DNA of 64,000 bases from contig NZ_LR733304.1 of NCBI RefSeq assembly GCF_902506105.1, positions 1,140,334 through 1,204,333 of the forward strand. The letters are read 5' to 3'. The stretch comes from Aeromicrobium sp. 9AM. GTDB taxonomy: Bacteria > Actinomycetota > Actinomycetes > Propionibacteriales > Nocardioidaceae. The stretch's first letter is position 1; each line of letters opens with the position of its first letter. The notes under the pieces are model-generated. The model had not been told where the DNA came from. It made no database searches and was given only the letters and a program-made list of their open reading frames with translations. Positions 48,368 to 57,763 of the stretch are shown in pieces. The position numbers and the translations under genes were made by a program.

Positions 48368-50497
48368 TCAGGCGGCGTCCCGCTGCTCCAGGGCGTCCGT
48401 GAGCAGGCCGACGAGAGCCTCGAGCTGCATGTCTGCCGACGCCGAAACCTCGTCGTCGGAGCCGTCGAGAGCCCGGGCGGCAAGACCCGCCTTGCTGTCG
48501 AGCAGCTCGACGATGCGCGTGTCGATCGTCTGCGACGCGATGATGCGCCAGGCCGTGACGGGCTCGTCCTGACCGATCCGGTGGACCCGGTCGATCGCCT
48601 GGGTCTGCTCGGCGTCGGTCCACGAGAGCTCGGCCAGCACCATGTTGGACGCGACCTGGAGGTTGATGCCGACTCCCGCGGCGGACAGCGAGCAGACCAC
48701 GACGGCGACCTCAGGGTCGTTGACGAAGGCGTCGATGTTGCGCTGGCGCACCTTGGGTGTCTGGTTGCCGCGGATCGAGGAGTAGCGGATGCCTCGTCGC
48801 TCGAACGTCTCCTCGGCCAGGTCCATGACGTCGATGTGCTTGGCGAAGAAGACGACCTTGCCGACGTTGCGCGCGAGCTGCGCGGTGTAGTCGGCAGCGG
48901 GGGCGGCCTTGGCCTGGCCGATGCGGCGCATCATCTGGAAGACGTTCTCGTCGGTCTTCTCCGAGCTCTCGTCGCGCTCCCAGCCGGCCACGCGGCGTAC
49001 GAGCTCATGATCGATGCCCTCGACCGTGACACCCGAGGTGCGGTTGGCCAGGGCGCTCTCGTAGCGGGCGACAAGCCGCTGGGCGAGCACGCGCTCGGCC
49101 TCGCGGATCGACCGGCCGGCCTCGTCGTCGAGCTCGACCGGCAGGTCGGCGATGCGACGGGCGGGAATGTCCGCGGCGACGTCGACCTTGCGGCGACGCA
49201 CGATGCCCATGTCGATGACCCGCGAACGAGCCGCCGCGTAGAACCCGGAGTCGATCGGTGTCAGACCGGTCTCCTCGAGCGCACCCATGAGCTCGGCGCG
49301 CGGCTTCTTGTCGTCGATCCAGCCGAGGAACTGCCAGATCGCCCGGAAGTCGTCGATGTCGTTGATCAGCGGCGTTCCGGTGAGCGCCATCATGAGTGGC
49401 TTCACGGTGCGAGCCCGGATGCGCTCCGACAGCTGCAGGACGTGCTGGGACCGCTGCGAGGACTTGTTCTTGATGAAGTGCGCCTCGTCGAGGACCATGC
49501 CGCGGAAACCGAGGTCGCCGAGCCAGCCGACGTGACGGTCGAGAACCTCGTAGTTGACGATCACGATGTCGGCGAAGCCGTCGATCGTGTGGCCGTCGCC
49601 GTGGATCACGGTCGAGGGGCGGTTGGGCGTCCAGAGCTCCGCCTCACGGGCCCAGTTGGTCTTGACCACGTTGGGGACCACGACCAGCAGCGGGTATGCG
49701 TTGGCGGCCTGCGCGGCGAGGAGTGCCTGTGCGGTCTTGCCCAGGCCGGGCTCGTCGGCGAGCAGGAAGGTGCGGTGCCCGTCCTCCGCGGCGGCGATGA
49801 CCTCGGCCTGGTGGCGCATGAGCTCGAGGCCGACCGGGACCTTGGTGTCGGACGGCTCCGGCAGGTCCATGCATGCCTTGGAGCCGCCGGCGGCCCGCTC
49901 GAACGCCGAGAAGAGCGGCCCGAGCAGCTCCCACGTCGCGAGCCGCTGGGTCTGCGGCTTCGCCGACTGGGCGCTCTGGAAGTCGGGCGTGAGGAACGGG
50001 TTGGCGAGCTGGCGTGCGACGACGGACTGGGGCACGACGCGGCGCTCGACCGGCGCCGGCCCGACCTCGTCCTCGATCGGGCTCTCCGGCTCGGGCGCCT
50101 GCTCGACGCCGGCTGCCTGCAGCATGTCGTGCTTGAGCACGATGGCCGCGTCGGACACGTCGGCGTCCTCCGCGAGCAGCGACAGCAGCGACGTGTCCCG
50201 CGCTGCGGTCTGGGCCAGGATCGTCCCGATCCCGTCGAGCCGCTTGAGCTTCTCGGCCCGCTGCGCGTCGGTCAGCGTGGCGTCGGCCTTGGCGCGCGTA
50301 CGCTCCTCGCGCGCGAGCAGAGCCACGACCTGGAACTTGGTGCGCGTCGACGGTGACACCCGGCCGCGTTGAGCGCCGGCCTCGACCTCGCGTACGGCGC
50401 GGGCGAGCACCGACATGATCCCGTCGTTGCCGCCGCGGGCACGCCGCTGGGGTGCGGGACGAGTCGTCCCGGACTGCCGCTGGCCTCGTCTGGCCAA
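48368..50497 (-). CDS. SNF2-family DEAD/DEAH-box ATPase
   Basis: About 709 residues. Helicase motifs: LADEPGLGKTAQALLAAQ (Walker A), MVLDEAHFIKN, LMMALTGTPLIND, and in the second core SAAGVGINLQVAS and IDRVHRIGQDEPV. The amino third is unrecognised and basic. It probably translocates on DNA for repair or remodelling. I choose TTG 50497 because GGAGGAGG lies just upstream; ATG 50416 (MSVLARAV) has no ribosome site. Confidence 0.85.
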   Translation of the reverse strand: MARRGQRQSGTTRPAPQRRARGGNDGIMSVLARAVREVEAGAQRGRVSPSTRTKFQVVALLAREERTRAKADATLTDAQRAEKLKRLDGIGTILAQTAARDTSLLSLLAEDADVSDAAIVLKHDMLQAAGVEQAPEPESPIEDEVGPAPVERRVVPQSVVARQLANPFLTPDFQSAQSAKPQTQRLATWELLGPLFSAFERAAGGSKACMDLPEPSDTKVPVGLELMRHQAEVIAAAEDGHRTFLLADEPGLGKTAQALLAAQAANAYPLLVVVPNVVKTNWAREAELWTPNRPSTVIHGDGHTIDGFADIVIVNYEVLDRHVGWLGDLGFRGMVLDEAHFIKNKSSQRSQHVLQLSERIRARTVKPLMMALTGTPLINDIDDFRAIWQFLGWIDDKKPRAELMGALEETGLTPIDSGFYAAARSRVIDMGIVRRRKVDVAADIPARRIADLPVELDDEAGRSIREAERVLAQRLVARYESALANRTSGVTVEGIDHELVRRVAGWERDESSEKTDENVFQMMRRIGQAKAAPAADYTAQLARNVGKVVFFAKHIDVMDLAEETFERRGIRYSSIRGNQTPKVRQRNIDAFVNDPEVAVVVCSLSAAGVGINLQVASNMVLAELSWTDAEQTQAIDRVHRIGQDEPVTAWRIIASQTIDTRIVELLDSKAGLAARALDGSDDEVSASADMQLEALVGLLTDALEQRDAA

Positions 50498-50852
50498 GGT
50501 TCCTCCTCCGAAGCGCCCGGCACACTGGCCCGGCGGTGCTGCGACGCCGGATCCGAACCGGACGACGCCGACGAGCCCTGCCGGGTCCGGGCCTTCGGCC
50601 TGTCGCGGCGGAACTCGATTGACCGGTCGACATGAGCGACCGGGATGGTGCAACGCCCGCCTCGTGGAGAGATCCGGCCTTGGGCCGGTGCCACGGAACC
50701 GATCGTCGAGCGACGTACTCGTTCGACGAGCAGCGGTGCAGGGTTTGTTACGTGAGCGAGTTTACCCGTATACGGCCGCTGTGCGTAGGCGACTCACCAA
50801 TCGGTCGCAGTTCCGGGTCGACCGCCACCGGCTGTTCCGGCAGGGTGTGGAC
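50498..50852. other. 355-base gap between the divergent SNF2 and dinB genes
   Basis: No supported gene. A short plus-strand frame at 50632-50865 has cysteines but third-position use unlike the genes here. It contains the likely dinB promoter at 50745-50774. I see no LexA-type box. Confidence 0.5.
50745..50774 (+). promoter_or_regulatory. Likely promoter of the dinB gene
   Basis: TTGTTA (-35) and TATACG (-10) are 18 bases apart, giving a leader of about 70 bases to ATG 50853. Confidence 0.45.
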
Positions 50853-51959
50853 ATGGTGGACATGACCTGGGTGTTGCACGTCGACATGGACCAGTTCATC
50901 GCTGCTGTCGAGATCCAGCGGCATCCCGAGCTGGCAGGCGTACCGGTCGTCGTCGGCGGCCGGGGTGATCCGACCGAGCGTGGCGTGGTCTCGACCGCCT
51001 CCTACGAGGCTCGGGAGTTCGGCGTCGGCTCCGGCATGCCGCTACGGGTCGCCAAGCGCAAGTGCCCCGACGCGGTGTTCCTCCCGGTCGACGCACCCGC
51101 GTACGAGGCGGTGTCCGCCACCGTCATGGAGACCTTGCGATCCCTGACCTGGGGTGGTGTCCCTGTCCTGGTCCAGGTTCTGGGCTGGGACGAGGCATTC
51201 GTCGGCCCCGGGCCCGAGCACGGTGACCTCGGCGACCCGGAGGACATGGCTGCGCTCGTCATGGAGTCGGTCCTCGCAGCGACGGGCCTGCACTGCTCCG
51301 TCGGGATCGGCGACAACACGCTCCGGGCCAAGAACGCCACGGACTTCGGCAAGCCGCGTGGGACGTACGCGCTGACCGCCGCGAACTGGCTCGAGGTCAT
51401 GGGCGACCGCCCGACCAAGGCGCTGTGGGGCATCGGCGCCAAGACTGCGGCCAAGCTCTCCGCACTCGGATTCGAGACCGTTGCCGACCTCGTGGCGAGT
51501 GATCCCGCCGTGCTCGCCGATGCGCTGGGGCCGACTATGGGTCCCTACTACCGGGGATTGGCCACCGGAGCCTCCGCACAGCCGATCGACCCCCAGCCGT
51601 ACGTCGCACGGGCTCATGGGCGCGAGACGACGTTCCAGACGGACCTGGACGACTGGGACGCCGTCGCCGACGAGGTGCGCGCGCTGACCGAGCGCGTGCT
51701 GGCTGACATCGACGCGGAAGGCCGGCCCGCCGTGCGGGTCGGCCTCAAGATCCGCCTGGCGCCGTTCATCACGGTCACCCGCAGCCTCACGCTCCCCGGC
51801 CCGACGAATCATCTCCCCACGCTGAGCGACGCAGCGGTCTCGCTGCTCGACCGCCTCGACGCCCAGCAGAGGGCCCGGCCCGTCCGGCTCCTGGGCGTAC
51901 GCCTCGAGATGATCCCGCCCGGCGAGGCCGTCAGCCCGGTTGCGCCGCCTCCTCGATGA
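50853..51959 (+). CDS. DinB2-type Y-family DNA polymerase
   Basis: 368 residues. Palm motif HVDMDQFIAAVEIQ with metal aspartates; second acidic motif is GWDEAF rather than the common S-x-DE; thumb with GIGAKTAAKLSALGF; little-finger domain follows. The sixth residue of DMDQFI, the steric-gate position, is Ile16, not Tyr/Phe. Mycobacterial DinB2 has Leu here and is known to insert ribonucleotides. ATG 50853 has AGGG seven bases upstream; ATG 50862 is possible. It overlaps the DUF1003 gene by 29 bases, tail to tail. Confidence 0.88.
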   Translation: MVDMTWVLHVDMDQFIAAVEIQRHPELAGVPVVVGGRGDPTERGVVSTASYEAREFGVGSGMPLRVAKRKCPDAVFLPVDAPAYEAVSATVMETLRSLTWGGVPVLVQVLGWDEAFVGPGPEHGDLGDPEDMAALVMESVLAATGLHCSVGIGDNTLRAKNATDFGKPRGTYALTAANWLEVMGDRPTKALWGIGAKTAAKLSALGFETVADLVASDPAVLADALGPTMGPYYRGLATGASAQPIDPQPYVARAHGRETTFQTDLDDWDAVADEVRALTERVLADIDAEGRPAVRVGLKIRLAPFITVTRSLTLPGPTNHLPTLSDAAVSLLDRLDAQQRARPVRLLGVRLEMIPPGEAVSPVAPPPR

Positions 51960-52347
51960 CCCGGCGGTGCAGCTCGGTCGTCAGCACGTGGATCTCGCGG
52001 GTGAGATCGGTGTTGGTCTTCAGCTCGAGCTCCTGCTCGACGAAGTCGTGCTCCGCCTTGATCTTCTGGAACTCGGCCTGGCGATTCTGGCCGATCATGA
52101 CGAACGTCGACAGGAAGATCGCCTCGAGCGAGACGACGAGCGTCAGGGTCGGCCATGGGTTCGACTCCACCCACAGCATCCAGGCGACGAACACCGCCGC
52201 ATGGAGGTAGACGAACGGCATCGATCCGGCGAACGACGTGATCGCGTCAGCCACGCGCAGCTGGACGTCGTCGAGCCTGCTCTGATGGAACGCCACGACC
52301 GCCGGGTGGCGTGGTCCTGCTGAAGTGTTCGGTGCCTGATCGCTCAT
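51931..52347 (-). CDS. DUF1003-family membrane protein
   Basis: 138 residues with two spans (PFVYLHAAVFVAWMLWVES and LTLVVSLEAIFLSTFVMIGQN) and a carboxy coiled coil (KAEHDFVEQELELKTNTDLTREIHVL), the DUF1003 pattern. Function unknown. ATG 52347 follows AGGAG. Confidence 0.82.
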   Translation of the reverse strand: MSDQAPNTSAGPRHPAVVAFHQSRLDDVQLRVADAITSFAGSMPFVYLHAAVFVAWMLWVESNPWPTLTLVVSLEAIFLSTFVMIGQNRQAEFQKIKAEHDFVEQELELKTNTDLTREIHVLTTELHRRVIEEAAQPG

Positions 52348-52408
52348 GGCGAATCTCCTGGGGTTCGTGCCTGCTCGAAGTATGTCCCCAGGGTGTCTGG
52401 CGTGGCTG

Positions 52409-54457
52409 TCAGCCGACCCAGAATCCGCGGCCGCCGCCGAACATGTCGCCGTACGACCCGCCGTAGGCGCCGCGGGCGTCACGGGAGCCGAGGTAGGAGC
52501 CGACGACCGCAGCGCCGAGGTCGTCCAGCTCGGGTGCCACCACCGTGCCGCCGGCTCGCCTGGCCATCTGGTCGATGAAGCGAGCAAGGCCCGGGTCCTC
52601 GCCGAGGCGGAAGAACGTCGTCTGCGCACCGAGACGCGCCGCGTTGTCGAGCTCCCGCACGGCGTACGCCACGGTCACGGGGTGCGGCGGATAGCTGAAG
52701 AACACCTCGCCGCTGGACTCGAGGTGAGACGTCGGCTCACCGTCCGTCACGATCAGCAGCACTGGTTGCGCGTTGGGGTGCTTGCGGAAGTGCCGGTTGG
52801 CCAGCAGCAGGGCGTGGTGCAGGTTGGTGCCCTTGTCGTACATCGCGTCGAGCCCCGTGAGCTGCTCGATGTCCATCACCTCGGCATGCCGGCCGAACCC
52901 GATGAGCTGCAGGTCGTCACCGCGGAAGCGGCTCGTGATGAGCGTGTGCAGCGCGAGGGCTGTGCGCTTCATCGGCACCCAGCGGCCGTCCATCGCCATC
53001 GAGAACGACGTGTCGACGAGCAGCGCCACGCACGCCTGCGTACGCGCCTCGGTCTCCTGGACCTCGACGTCGCCGATCTGGATCTGCAACCCGGCGTCGG
53101 TCGCGCCGCCTTCGCCGGCGATGCGGGTGACCGCGTTGGTGATCGTGCGAGTCACGTCCCACGGCTCGGTGTCGCCGAACGCCCATTCCCGGGTGGCGCC
53201 GGAACGCTCACCCGCGGCGCCGGCCTGACGGACGTCCCGGTTGCCCTGTCGACCCGACATCGTGTTGGCGACATCGCGCAACAGCGCCTTGCCGAGCTGC
53301 CGCATCGCCTTGGGCGTCAGCTTGAGCTGACCGTCGGAGCCGCGCTTCAGCGTGCCGGAGTCGCGCAAGGCCTGCTCGAGCCGCTGGAGCGTACGCGCGT
53401 CGACGGCTGCCTCGTCGCCCAGCTGGCGCGTGAGCTTGTCGAGATCGAGGTCGTCCATGCGGGAGCCGTTGTACGACTGCGAGAGCTGCTCTGACAGCTC
53501 GTCGAGGTCGGCGATGTCCTGGAAGACACCCGTGCCGTCGCCGAGGCCGAGGCCCTCCTCGCCGTCCATCTGCTCAGCACTCCCCCAGTCCTCGCCGGGC
53601 CGGGCCGCCTGGAGGTTGCCGTCCAACCGGGCGAGTGACGACATCAGCTCCGGCGATCCGAAAGCCTGCTGGGCCAGCGCGTCGAGCTCGTCACGCTGCT
53701 CCTGGGTCATCGAGTTGCGCATCCGCTGCGCCGCAGCGGCGCGCTGCGCCAATGCGTCAAGCAGCTCGTCGATCGTGCCGGGATTCTCCGGGAAGAACTC
53801 GCCATGCTTGGCCATGAAGTCGTCGAACTGCTGCTGGGTGTCCTCGCCGCGCTGGTGTGACTCGAGCAGCGTGTTGAGGTCGTCGAGCATCTCGTTGATC
53901 GCGGCCCGGTCCTCGTCGGTGGCGTTCTCCAGCGCGTTCTTCATGCCCGCGAAGCGCTGGTCGAGCATCTCGCGGCCCAGCAGGTCCTTGATCCTCTCGT
54001 AGTCCTCGCGCGCGGCCTGGCTTTGCCAGTCGTAGTCGCTCAGCTGGCTGACCGCTGCTGCCGGAGACGGCGGGAGGTTGTCGAGCTGCATCTCGGCGAA
54101 CGCCCGCTCGCTGTCGTCCATCGCGACATCGCGTGCCAGCTGCTTGCGCTCCTCGAGGACGGCGCGCTCCAGCAGCTCCTTGACCTCCTGGAGCGTGCCG
54201 TCGAGGTTGTGCCGCTGCGTCAGCTCGCGTCGTCGCTCAGCGACGCGACGGGCCAGGTCGTCGAGACCGGCCTGGTCCTTGCCCCCGCGCCGCAGGAACT
54301 CCCGCATGGCCCGCTCCGGGGAGTAGCCGGCCATGACGTCCTCGCCGATCGCATCGAGGGCCTCCGCCAGGTCGACGGGCGGCGCGAGCGGATCGGGCCC
54401 GTCGACGTACTTGCCGTAGCGGGCGCCGCGCGTGAGCCTGCGGTTGGCTCTAGCCAT
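52409..54457 (-). CDS. Large VWA-domain protein (second pair)
   Basis: 682 residues: long helical amino part (about 1-420) with AERRRELTQRHNLDGTLQEVKELLERAVLEERKQ and many acidic helices, then a carboxy VWA domain with LLVDTSFSMAMDG (D-x-S-x-S) near residue 480 and a final Gly/Tyr-rich tail (GAYGGSYGDMFGGGRGFWVG). It overlaps the AAA+ gene by 8 bases, the usual MoxR-VWA coupling. Client unknown. Confidence 0.82.
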   Translation of the reverse strand: MARANRRLTRGARYGKYVDGPDPLAPPVDLAEALDAIGEDVMAGYSPERAMREFLRRGGKDQAGLDDLARRVAERRRELTQRHNLDGTLQEVKELLERAVLEERKQLARDVAMDDSERAFAEMQLDNLPPSPAAAVSQLSDYDWQSQAAREDYERIKDLLGREMLDQRFAGMKNALENATDEDRAAINEMLDDLNTLLESHQRGEDTQQQFDDFMAKHGEFFPENPGTIDELLDALAQRAAAAQRMRNSMTQEQRDELDALAQQAFGSPELMSSLARLDGNLQAARPGEDWGSAEQMDGEEGLGLGDGTGVFQDIADLDELSEQLSQSYNGSRMDDLDLDKLTRQLGDEAAVDARTLQRLEQALRDSGTLKRGSDGQLKLTPKAMRQLGKALLRDVANTMSGRQGNRDVRQAGAAGERSGATREWAFGDTEPWDVTRTITNAVTRIAGEGGATDAGLQIQIGDVEVQETEARTQACVALLVDTSFSMAMDGRWVPMKRTALALHTLITSRFRGDDLQLIGFGRHAEVMDIEQLTGLDAMYDKGTNLHHALLLANRHFRKHPNAQPVLLIVTDGEPTSHLESSGEVFFSYPPHPVTVAYAVRELDNAARLGAQTTFFRLGEDPGLARFIDQMARRAGGTVVAPELDDLGAAVVGSYLGSRDARGAYGGSYGDMFGGGRGFWVG

Positions 54458-55835
54458 AGATCGTCTCTCCGCCGCCGGTCTCCTTGCTGACCTTGCGCGC
54501 GAGGTAGAGCCCCTCGAGCGCGAGCTCGATCGCGCCGGCGCGCTGTCCGTCGTTGGTCGCGCCGAGGCGTTCGCAGACGTCGTCGTAGAGCTCGGACTCG
54601 CCCAGCACCGGAAGCCCCGTGAGGAAGTCGCGGGCGGTGACCTGCTCGCCCGTCGTGACGATCGTCCCTTTCTCGATCGCGTCGACCAGCACGGCGAAGT
54701 CGATGCCGCGGAAGTGCGCGCGTACGGTCTCGGCCGTCGCCGAGCGGAGCAGGTGGTCGAGGATCTGGTCCTCGCGGCCCTCCTCGCCGGACTCGAACTC
54801 GATCTTGCCGCCCAGCACATCAACGGCAGTCTCGAGGTCGACGGGCCGGGCCACGGCCTCGTCCTCACCCTGACGAGTGGCGCGATGGATCGCGGCAGCG
54901 GCAATCGTCTCGGCGCCGGCGATCGCGAAGCGGGCGCTGACACCGCTGCGTTGGTCGACGGCAGTCGACTCGCGCAGGCCACGCGTGAACCGGGCGAGGA
55001 TCTCGACCAGATAGTCCGGCACGTCGGCGACCAGCTCGGCCTCCTGGCGGATCACGGCGACCTCGTCGTCGAGCTCGGCCGGGTAGTGCGTACGGATCTC
55101 GGCGCCGAACCGGTCCTTCAGCGGCGTGATGATGCGGCCGCGGTTGGTGTAGTCCTCGGGGTTCGCGCTGGCCATCACCAGCACGTCGAGCGGCAGCCGC
55201 AGGACGTACCCGCGGATCTGGATGTCGCGCTCCTCCATGACGTTGAGCATCGCGACCTGGATGCGCTCGGCCAGGTCGGGCAGCTCGTTGATCGCGACGA
55301 TGCCGCGGTGGCTGCGCGGGATCAGGCCGAAGTGGATCGTCTCGGGGTCGCCAAGGCTGCGGCCCTCGGCGACCTTCATCGGGTCGACGTCGCCGATCAG
55401 GTCGGCGACGCTCGTGTCGGGCGTGGCCAGCTTCTCGGCATACCGCTCGTCGCGGTGGCGCCAGGCGATCGGCAGGTCGTCACCGAGCTCGGCAGCCCGG
55501 CGAACGCTCGCCGTCGTGATGGGTTCGTAGGGGTGCTCCCCGAGCTCGGAGCCCTCGATGACGGGACTCCACTCGTCGAGCAGGCCGACCATGGTGCGCA
55601 GCACACGGGTCTTGCCCTGGCCGCGCTCGCCCAGCAGCACGATGTCGTGCCCCGCGATCAGGGCGCGCTCGAGCTGCGGGATGACGGTGGACTCGAACCC
55701 GTGCAGGCCTGGCCACGGATCACGGCCCTCTCGCAGAGCCGACAGGAGGTTGTCGCGGATCTCGGCACGCAGGGTCTTCAGGACATGGCCTGAGGCCTGC
55801 AGCTCGCCGACGGTTGCCAAGGTAGGAGCGGTCAC
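54450..55835 (-). CDS. MoxR/ChlI-like AAA+ ATPase (second pair)
   Basis: 461 residues. Walker A LLGERGQGKT near residue 66, Walker B GIVAINELPDLAERIQ, insertion helices as in magnesium-chelatase ChlI, sensor MASANPEDYTNRGRIITPLKDRF. It resembles the sigma-54-interacting-like ChlI subunits found next to VWA proteins. GTG 55835 has TAGCGT seven bases upstream. The carboxy part (about 330-461) is unrecognised. Confidence 0.85.
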   Translation of the reverse strand: MTAPTLATVGELQASGHVLKTLRAEIRDNLLSALREGRDPWPGLHGFESTVIPQLERALIAGHDIVLLGERGQGKTRVLRTMVGLLDEWSPVIEGSELGEHPYEPITTASVRRAAELGDDLPIAWRHRDERYAEKLATPDTSVADLIGDVDPMKVAEGRSLGDPETIHFGLIPRSHRGIVAINELPDLAERIQVAMLNVMEERDIQIRGYVLRLPLDVLVMASANPEDYTNRGRIITPLKDRFGAEIRTHYPAELDDEVAVIRQEAELVADVPDYLVEILARFTRGLRESTAVDQRSGVSARFAIAGAETIAAAAIHRATRQGEDEAVARPVDLETAVDVLGGKIEFESGEEGREDQILDHLLRSATAETVRAHFRGIDFAVLVDAIEKGTIVTTGEQVTARDFLTGLPVLGESELYDDVCERLGATNDGQRAGAIELALEGLYLARKVSKETGGGETIYG

Positions 55836-55883
55836 GTCTACAACGCTACTGCGGTGCGCAACGCTGGAGAGCGCTCCAGACGA

Positions 55884-55921
55884 CGAGACCCCGCCCCGAC
55901 CGAAGTCGGAGCGGGGCCTCG
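55884..55921 (-). terminator. Hairpin after the levansucrase gene
   Basis: A 17-bp stem with two mismatches (55884-55900 with 55905-55921) around a CGAA tetraloop, 18 bases past the levansucrase stop. Confidence 0.65.
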
Positions 55922-55939
55922 CGTCACGTGCTGTCGCGG

Positions 55940-57502
55940 TCAGCCGCGATAGCGCTTGTTGGCCGGAATGTCGCCGTATCCGCCGAGACCACCCTTGCCG
56001 TAGCTCTTGTCGACCGCGGTGGTGTCACCCTTGATCTTCAGACGGACGGTGGGGGCGAGTGAACCGCCTCGCCGAGTGCCGACCGCATCGATGAACGACT
56101 CGACCAAGCCGCCGGGCATCACGTAGTGCGAGTACGACTGGTACGCGTTCGGGTTCTCCTCGGGCAGGATGTTCGAGGGTGCCCCGAACGCCGTGTTGAG
56201 ATCCGTCGGATTGCCCAGCGCCAGGCCACTGCCGCCGTTGAGCGGCTGGTAGTCGCTGCGGACGCCCTTGCCGACGAAGCCGTAGACGCCGTCGGGTCCG
56301 TCGATGCCGGCCGCGTACGTGCTGCGGTGGCTGATCGTGAACAGGTAGTACTTGCCGTCCTTGAGGTAGATCTGCGGCCGCTCGGTCTGATCGGTCACGC
56401 AGTTCGCCGACAGGATCGGGTCGAGGAAGTGCCACTTCGTCAACGACTTGTTGTCCGCCACCGCGAGTCCGACATTGGCCTGCTGATTGGTCGCGCCGGA
56501 GTCGAGGACGTCGTCGAGCTTCTCGGCCGCGGGATCGCCGGGACGGTAGCCCAGGTCGTCCTCGTTGCACGTACGAGCGCCGCGGGTCACCGCAGTGTTG
56601 CCCTCGAACACCATGAAGGTCTTGCCCGGGTGAGCCGGATCAGTGAACGTGAACGGATCGCGGAAGTTGTAGAACGGGTTCTGCTCGCCGTTCTGGTAAC
56701 GGACGCCGTCGGGCCGCAGCAGCTCGTGCTGCTTCGTGAAGCCGGTGAGCCAGACCTTCTTCTTGTTGGCGTGGATCTTGCCGACGCTCTGCGCGATGCG
56801 GGCGTCCGCCGGCGTGATGTCGTTGCCGTCGCTGTCGCGGTTGAACGCCAGGTCGGTGTAGAACGCACGGAGCTTGTTGCCACCGAAGATGCGGGTCGAT
56901 CCCGACCACTCGGCCTGGTGCGTGAAGGTCTGGCCCTCGAACAGTGATGCCGTGGCGCCGTCAGGGAAGACGTTGCCGCCGTAGATCCAGCCGCCGTTCT
57001 TCGGACGCTTGGACGCCGGGATGCCGGCCTTGCGATAGAAGAACCCCTGCTTCGCATGGATGTGCCGGTCGTCGAACGTGTAGCCGGCGTGGCGGTCCGC
57101 CGTCAGCGCGAAGATGACCTCCCAGCCCTTGAAGCTGAACTGGTCGGCATTGCCGTCGGTGAGCGTCCACGTGTCCCAGACCCAGACGTCCGGATTCGTG
57201 TCCGGGAAGTCACCGGACACCGTCGGCATCGTCAACGGCTTGGGCAGCGAGTTCTCGCCGGCCGGCACGTTGGGGTTCGACTGTGCCTCGATCTGGCGGG
57301 CGTCGGCCCGGGTCCACTTCGAGGTGAAGTCCGAATACGGACTGTAGGCGCGCTGGCTGTGCTTCGTCGGCTCCGGGAAGCCAGGAGCGGCTTCCGCGGG
57401 TGACGTGGCGACGTACGTGGCACCGATCAGCGCCATCGACAGTGCTCCGTTGATGACGAGTCGCCGTGTTCGGCGCCCGCCCGGTTTGGCAATCGTGCGC
57501 AT
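55940..57502 (-). CDS. Secreted levansucrase (GH68)
   Basis: 520 residues with a twin-arginine-containing signal peptide (GGRRTRRLVINGALSMALIG, cut near ATSPAEA-AP). Catalytic residues: nucleophile Asp110 in VWVWDTWTL, stabiliser in FRDPF (Asp282), acid/base Glu374 in DQTERPQIY. It polymerises fructose from sucrose into levan or inulin and releases glucose. ATG 57502 has GGGGGGAG upstream. Divergent from the GH32 gene. Confidence 0.92.
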   Translation of the reverse strand: MRTIAKPGGRRTRRLVINGALSMALIGATYVATSPAEAAPGFPEPTKHSQRAYSPYSDFTSKWTRADARQIEAQSNPNVPAGENSLPKPLTMPTVSGDFPDTNPDVWVWDTWTLTDGNADQFSFKGWEVIFALTADRHAGYTFDDRHIHAKQGFFYRKAGIPASKRPKNGGWIYGGNVFPDGATASLFEGQTFTHQAEWSGSTRIFGGNKLRAFYTDLAFNRDSDGNDITPADARIAQSVGKIHANKKKVWLTGFTKQHELLRPDGVRYQNGEQNPFYNFRDPFTFTDPAHPGKTFMVFEGNTAVTRGARTCNEDDLGYRPGDPAAEKLDDVLDSGATNQQANVGLAVADNKSLTKWHFLDPILSANCVTDQTERPQIYLKDGKYYLFTISHRSTYAAGIDGPDGVYGFVGKGVRSDYQPLNGGSGLALGNPTDLNTAFGAPSNILPEENPNAYQSYSHYVMPGGLVESFIDAVGTRRGGSLAPTVRLKIKGDTTAVDKSYGKGGLGGYGDIPANKRYRG

Positions 57503-57763
57503 GACAAATCACTCCCCCCGAACGCCCGGGCTGACCCCCGATGGACAACCTCCCGAGTAAAGCGCTCGTGGGCCGGGACGCTATGTCGGGCTTTTGACGG
57601 AAGTCAACTGACTCATGAGTAGTTCACACGCCCGAAATGCCCTGGAAACCGGGTCGTTACACAGGGACAGCGATCGAGCTGGTGGCAACCAGCCCCGAAC
57701 TACGCTGACCCGGTCGATGGATGGGCCGGCCCCGGTTGCCGGGCTCTGGGGGAAGGGGGCGGG
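57503..57763. promoter_or_regulatory. Divergent levansucrase/GH32 control region with several dyads
   Basis: For levansucrase: minus-strand TTGACT (57607-57602), 18 bases, TAGCGT (57583-57578). The -35 lies in AGTCAACTGACT (57602-57613), next to ACTCATGAGT (57611-57620), and GTAAAGCGCTC (57557-57567) resembles a LacI-family site near the start point. For GH32: TACGCT at 57701-57706, with GCTGGTGGCAACCAGC (57678-57693) over the -35. Confidence 0.5.

Noticed and set aside
50615..50632. GACCGGTCGAC near the SNF2 gene as a third copy of the shared dyad
   Set aside because: It shares only part of the core, lacks the 18-base block pattern and is not 23 bases from a start.
50632..50865. A 77-codon frame with several cysteines before dinB
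   Set aside because: Third codon positions are far less GC-rich than in real genes here, it has no ribosome site and runs into dinB.
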